Part shown: piece by piece, positions 31,245-33,690 of the stretch | How the letters are laid out: each line of letters starts with the position of its first letter | Numbering within the stretch: the stretch's first letter is position 1 | Assembly: GCA_016786665.1 (NCBI GenBank) | Contig: JAEUVZ010000068.1 | Location: 1 to 33,690, forward strand | DNA: 33,690 nt | Direction of reading: 5' to 3' | Source of the DNA: Flavipsychrobacter sp. | GTDB taxonomy: Bacteria; Bacteroidota; Bacteroidia; Chitinophagales; Chitinophagaceae | Made by a program: the position numbers and the translations under genes | Notes under the pieces: model-generated | Databases searched by the model: none | Told to the model about the DNA's origin: nothing | Seen by the model: the letters and a program-made list of their open reading frames with translations, nothing else

Positions 31245-32057
31245 TCAGAACAGCGAGGCCTGCGACAGCCTGGCCCCGGGAACAACAGTGCTACCCGTAC
31301 CGCTGATGTGGTAAACGGCCGACTCACTGTACCGGGAAGCGACCACCACCTGCGTATTTCCCGCGTGGGGAGCAAACAGATCGCTCACCAGCTGCGGGTC
31401 GTTATTATCGCGCGACAAGTGCGAAAGGAACAAATGACTCATAAACTCCGGGCGGTGCGCACAGAAGAGTTCCAGCGCCTGCCGGTTGGAAAGGTGGCCA
31501 TGCCCTCCGCGGATGCGGTTCTTAAGGTGGTAGGGATAGCGGCCGTTTTCCAGCATCGCCTCATCATAGTTGGCCTCCAGGAAACAAGCGTGGCACTTGC
31601 GGAAGAACTCGATGACCTGCGCGCAGTGTATACCGATATCTGTAAACACCCCAACATGCGTGCCGCTGTGCGATACTACAAAACTATGGGGGTCTATGGC
31701 ATCGTGAAACTTGGGAAAAGCGGTAACCGTAACATCGCCGATAAGCACCGGCTCCGCAGGCGAATAGTAACGGACCAGTGAGCCGTCTACTTTTACATAT
31801 CGCTGCATTTTCTCCGTTAGGTAAACAGGGAGGCCAAACCTGCGGGATAGTACATCCACCCCCTTAATATGGTCGCCATGCTCGTGCGATATAAAAATGG
31901 CCTTTACTTTCTGCATGGATAAGCCTATGCGGCGCATGCGCTTCTCTACCTCCCGGCACGATATACCTGCATCTACCAGCACGGCATCGGTATCGTTGCC
32001 GATGTAATAGCAATTTCCGTTGCTACCCGAGTTGATAGAAGCCACCTGTAACGACAT
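31245..32057 (-). CDS. MBL-fold metallo-hydrolase (YycJ/WalJ-like)
   Basis: A 270-residue metallo-beta-lactamase-fold hydrolase. The metal-binding motif is HEHGDH (H58, H60, D62, H63) in KAIFISHEHGDHIKG. The next ligands are likely in FTDIGIHCAQ (D) and in LFLSHLSRDNNDP (H). The N-terminus (VASINSGSNGNCYYIGNDTD then AVLVDAGISC) and the HGHLSN block are typical of the YycJ group, for which nuclease roles have been suggested; activity here is inferred. A -7 element TATTTTTG (32062-32069, minus) lies four bases before the ATG, so its mRNA may be leaderless. It ends at a shared terminator with the receptor gene. Confidence 0.9.
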   Translation of the reverse strand: MSLQVASINSGSNGNCYYIGNDTDAVLVDAGISCREVEKRMRRIGLSMQKVKAIFISHEHGDHIKGVDVLSRRFGLPVYLTEKMQRYVKVDGSLVRYYSPAEPVLIGDVTVTAFPKFHDAIDPHSFVVSHSGTHVGVFTDIGIHCAQVIEFFRKCHACFLEANYDEAMLENGRYPYHLKNRIRGGHGHLSNRQALELFCAHRPEFMSHLFLSHLSRDNNDPQLVSDLFAPHAGNTQVVVASRYSESAVYHISGTGSTVVPGARLSQASLF

Positions 32058-32061
32058 GCTG

Positions 32062-32069
32062 CAAAAATA
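32062..32069 (-). promoter_or_regulatory. -7 element of the metallo-hydrolase gene
   Basis: TATTTTTG on the minus strand fits TAnnTTTG and lies four bases before the ATG at 32057. No clear -33 TTG was found. Confidence 0.45.
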
Positions 32070-32115
32070 ACCCCTGGAGGGATTGAAACAGCGTACTCAG
32101 CAAGGTTTGTGGATA

Positions 32116-32523
32116 TTATTGCAGGTGTATGTCATACAGGCGACGCTTCATCTCTTCGATACCCGACATATAATCTTTTTTTGCTGCACCAATAATGATA
32201 TCCCGGTGCGGATTTAACCGGGACGCATACTTATCCGACCACAGGCCGATGTTTATGAGCACAGGCAGGAGGTCTATGCCTTTTTCGGTGAGGCTGTACA
32301 CAATTCTTTGTTTGTGTTCTTTGTCCTTGCGCTTGCGAATGATCTTCTGTCTTTCCAGCAAGGACAGCCTGTCGGCCAGCACGGTGGTGGAAATACCTTC
32401 ATCAGACGCCAGGAACTCGTTGTAGTAACGCTTACCAAAGAACATGAGATCGCGGATAATAAGCAGCGTCCACTTATCACCAAATATTTCCAGCCCATAG
32501 TTCAAAGGACAATCGGACCTCAT
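32116..32523 (-). CDS. HxlR-family winged-helix transcriptional regulator
   Basis: A 135-residue DNA-binding protein. The family pattern is clear: RSDCPLNYGLEIFGDKWTLL then IIRDLMFFGKRYYNEF, the recognition region EGISTTVLADRLSLLERQKI, and the wing RKDKEHKQRIVYSLTEKG. Cys5 matches the N-terminal cysteine that some members (YodB/HypR) use for redox or electrophile sensing; whether it senses here is inference. I chose ATG 32523 because the longer frame extends across the divergent fabF start and its N-terminus is not family-like. The -7 element sits in an inverted repeat at 32539-32561, which suggests autorepression. Confidence 0.88.
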   Translation of the reverse strand: MRSDCPLNYGLEIFGDKWTLLIIRDLMFFGKRYYNEFLASDEGISTTVLADRLSLLERQKIIRKRKDKEHKQRIVYSLTEKGIDLLPVLINIGLWSDKYASRLNPHRDIIIGAAKKDYMSGIEEMKRRLYDIHLQ

Positions 32524-32538
32524 ATAACTAAAATCAAT

Positions 32539-32561
32539 ACCACTTGCAAATATAAAGTGGT
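32539..32561. promoter_or_regulatory. Candidate HxlR operator around the regulator's -7 element
   Basis: A 7-bp perfect inverted repeat (ACCACTT 32539-32545, AAGTGGT 32555-32561) has a 9-base centre. The centre contains TATATTTG on the minus strand (32547-32554), a TAnnTTTG match pointing to the HxlR gene. A dimer bound here would block that promoter and sits about 40 bases from the fabF start. Confidence 0.5.
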
Positions 32562-32599
32562 TTGTCGTACTTTTACACTCCCGATACAAAAAAGAACAA

Positions 32600-33690
32600 A
32601 TGAAAAGAGTAGTAATAACCGGCATGGGTGTTATCAGCCCTTTGGGAAACGATGTAGCCACCTTCTGGAACCACCTGAAAGCGGGGAAAAGCAGCACGGG
32701 AAAAATCACCCGCTTTGATGCCAGCCAGTTCCGTACACAGATAGCCAGCGAGGTGAAGGACTTTCAGCCCGAAACGTTCCTGGATAAAGCAGAGATAAAA
32801 CGCACCGACTTATTTACCCAATATGCATTGGCCGCCGCCAAACAAGCCATAGAAGACTCCCGGCTGGACATACCCGCAATGGACCCGTTTGATATAGGCG
32901 TGATATGGGGTTCCGGGCAGGGCGGCCAGGGAACATTTGAAGAACAGGTGATAGAATATGCCACGGGCGATTTCAAGCCGCGCTTCAGCCCCTTCTTCGT
33001 TCCTAAGATGATCGTTAATATGGCATCGGGAATGATATCGCTGAAGTATGGCCTCATGGGCATTAACTATACTACCGTATCGGCCTGCTCTACCTCCAAC
33101 ACGGCCATTATGGACGCCCTTAACTATATACGCTGGGGCAAGGCCAAAGTAATAGTGACCGGCGGATCGGAAGCGCCTATCACACCGGCATCAGTTGGTG
33201 GGTTCAGCGCTATGAAAGCAATGTCTACGCAGAACGAGCACCCGGAAACAGCTTGTCGCCCGTTTGATGTAAAGAGAGACGGCTTTATCATGGGCGAAGG
33301 TGCGGGAGCGCTGGTACTGGAAGAATACGAGCACGCAGTTGCCCGCGGCGCTACCATATATGCCGAGGTAGCGGGCGCGGCGATGACAGCAGACGCCTAT
33401 CACATGACGGCTACGCACCCGGAAGGCCTGGGCGCCTCCCATGCCATGAAATCAGCGCTGAAAGATGCCGGGCTGGAAGCTACCGATGTAGACTACCTGA
33501 ACGCACACGCCACTTCCACACCCGTGGGTGACATCAGCGAAATAAAGGCCATTACCAATGTATTTGGCGCTGACCCGAAGCATCTGCATGTAAGCGCTAC
33601 CAAATCGATGACGGGGCACCTGCTGGGCGCGGCCGGCGCGGTGGAGGCCATCGCTTCGGTAATGACCATTCGTGATTCCATCATTCCTCC
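32600..33690 (+). CDS. fabF: Beta-ketoacyl-ACP synthase II, 3' end cut by the window edge
   Basis: The first 363 residues of a FabF-type condensing enzyme that elongates acyl-ACP with malonyl-ACP in fatty acid synthesis. It opens MKRVVITGMGVISPLGNDVA. The Cys-His-His triad is C163 (VSACSTSNTA), H303 (NAHATSTPVGD) and H340 (SMTGHLLGAAG), numbers that coincide with E. coli FabF. GEGAGALVLEEYEHA is the usual gatekeeper-region block. About 50 residues should be missing beyond 33690. It is divergent from the HxlR gene, so it may be co-regulated with it. A KAS domain from another pathway (for example aryl polyene) cannot be excluded without the downstream genes. Confidence 0.92.
   Translation, partial: MKRVVITGMGVISPLGNDVATFWNHLKAGKSSTGKITRFDASQFRTQIASEVKDFQPETFLDKAEIKRTDLFTQYALAAAKQAIEDSRLDIPAMDPFDIGVIWGSGQGGQGTFEEQVIEYATGDFKPRFSPFFVPKMIVNMASGMISLKYGLMGINYTTVSACSTSNTAIMDALNYIRWGKAKVIVTGGSEAPITPASVGGFSAMKAMSTQNEHPETACRPFDVKRDGFIMGEGAGALVLEEYEHAVARGATIYAEVAGAAMTADAYHMTATHPEGLGASHAMKSALKDAGLEATDVDYLNAHATSTPVGDISEIKAITNVFGADPKHLHVSATKSMTGHLLGAAGAVEAIASVMTIRDSIIP

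Noticed and set aside
32524-32709. Longer HxlR start at 32709
   Set aside because: The extension overlaps the fabF start region and the promoter area; family homology begins at 32523.

Overview
The window looks like a chromosomal segment of a Bacteroidota, most likely family Chitinophagaceae (inference). Reasons: many genes are preceded by the phylum's -7 element TAnnTTTG, often only a few bases from the start codon; Shine-Dalgarno sequences are almost absent; and the protein set is typical (FecR with a C-terminal DUF4974-like part, carboxypeptidase-regulatory plus TonB-plug receptors, a GIN-domain lipoprotein, an MMPL/acyltransferase/methyltransferase fusion, DUF1343). No tRNA, rRNA, CRISPR array, transposase or integrase was seen.

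Layout. 1-857: no gene; 245-840 is a nested repeat array. 858-4298, leftward: a probable operon of a Y-family DNA polymerase and a PA0069-type radical SAM protein, then a small lipoprotein and a DMP19-like protein. 4332-8275, rightward: a methyltransferase, tryptophan 2,3-dioxygenase and an ABC-2 exporter pair. 8328-13919, leftward: a small secreted protein, a 1278-residue trifunctional fusion and a NamZ/DUF1343 protein. 13990-17874, rightward: SlyD-like PPIase, ExbB, ExbD, RecG. 18042-18355: a frameshifted GIY-YIG gene, then an inverted pair of the left-end repeat. 18525-21368: SDR (leftward), PhoH and a GNAT acetyltransferase. 21370-23160: an AT-rich island with two divergent genes for membrane-anchored proteins that share a winged-helix-like module.

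23171-31199 is the most interesting part. An ECF sigma factor, a FecR anti-sigma factor and an outer-membrane protein with an STN signalling domain form an operon. A second surface-repeat protein, a GIN/DUF2807 lipoprotein and a TonB-dependent receptor follow. The sigma operon and each of the three downstream genes are preceded by the same bipartite element, AGGGGTA-N12-GTTGTC, with an invariant 12-base spacer. The simplest reading is that this is the promoter recognised by the local sigma factor, giving a self-contained cell-surface signalling regulon. It is unusual because the STN domain sits on a glycine-rich surface-repeat protein and not on the TonB-dependent receptor.

31245-33690: a YycJ-like metallo-hydrolase and an HxlR regulator (leftward), the latter divergent from fabF, which runs off the right edge. 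Intrinsic terminators separate several units (8278, 14465, 15716, 28697, 31206).
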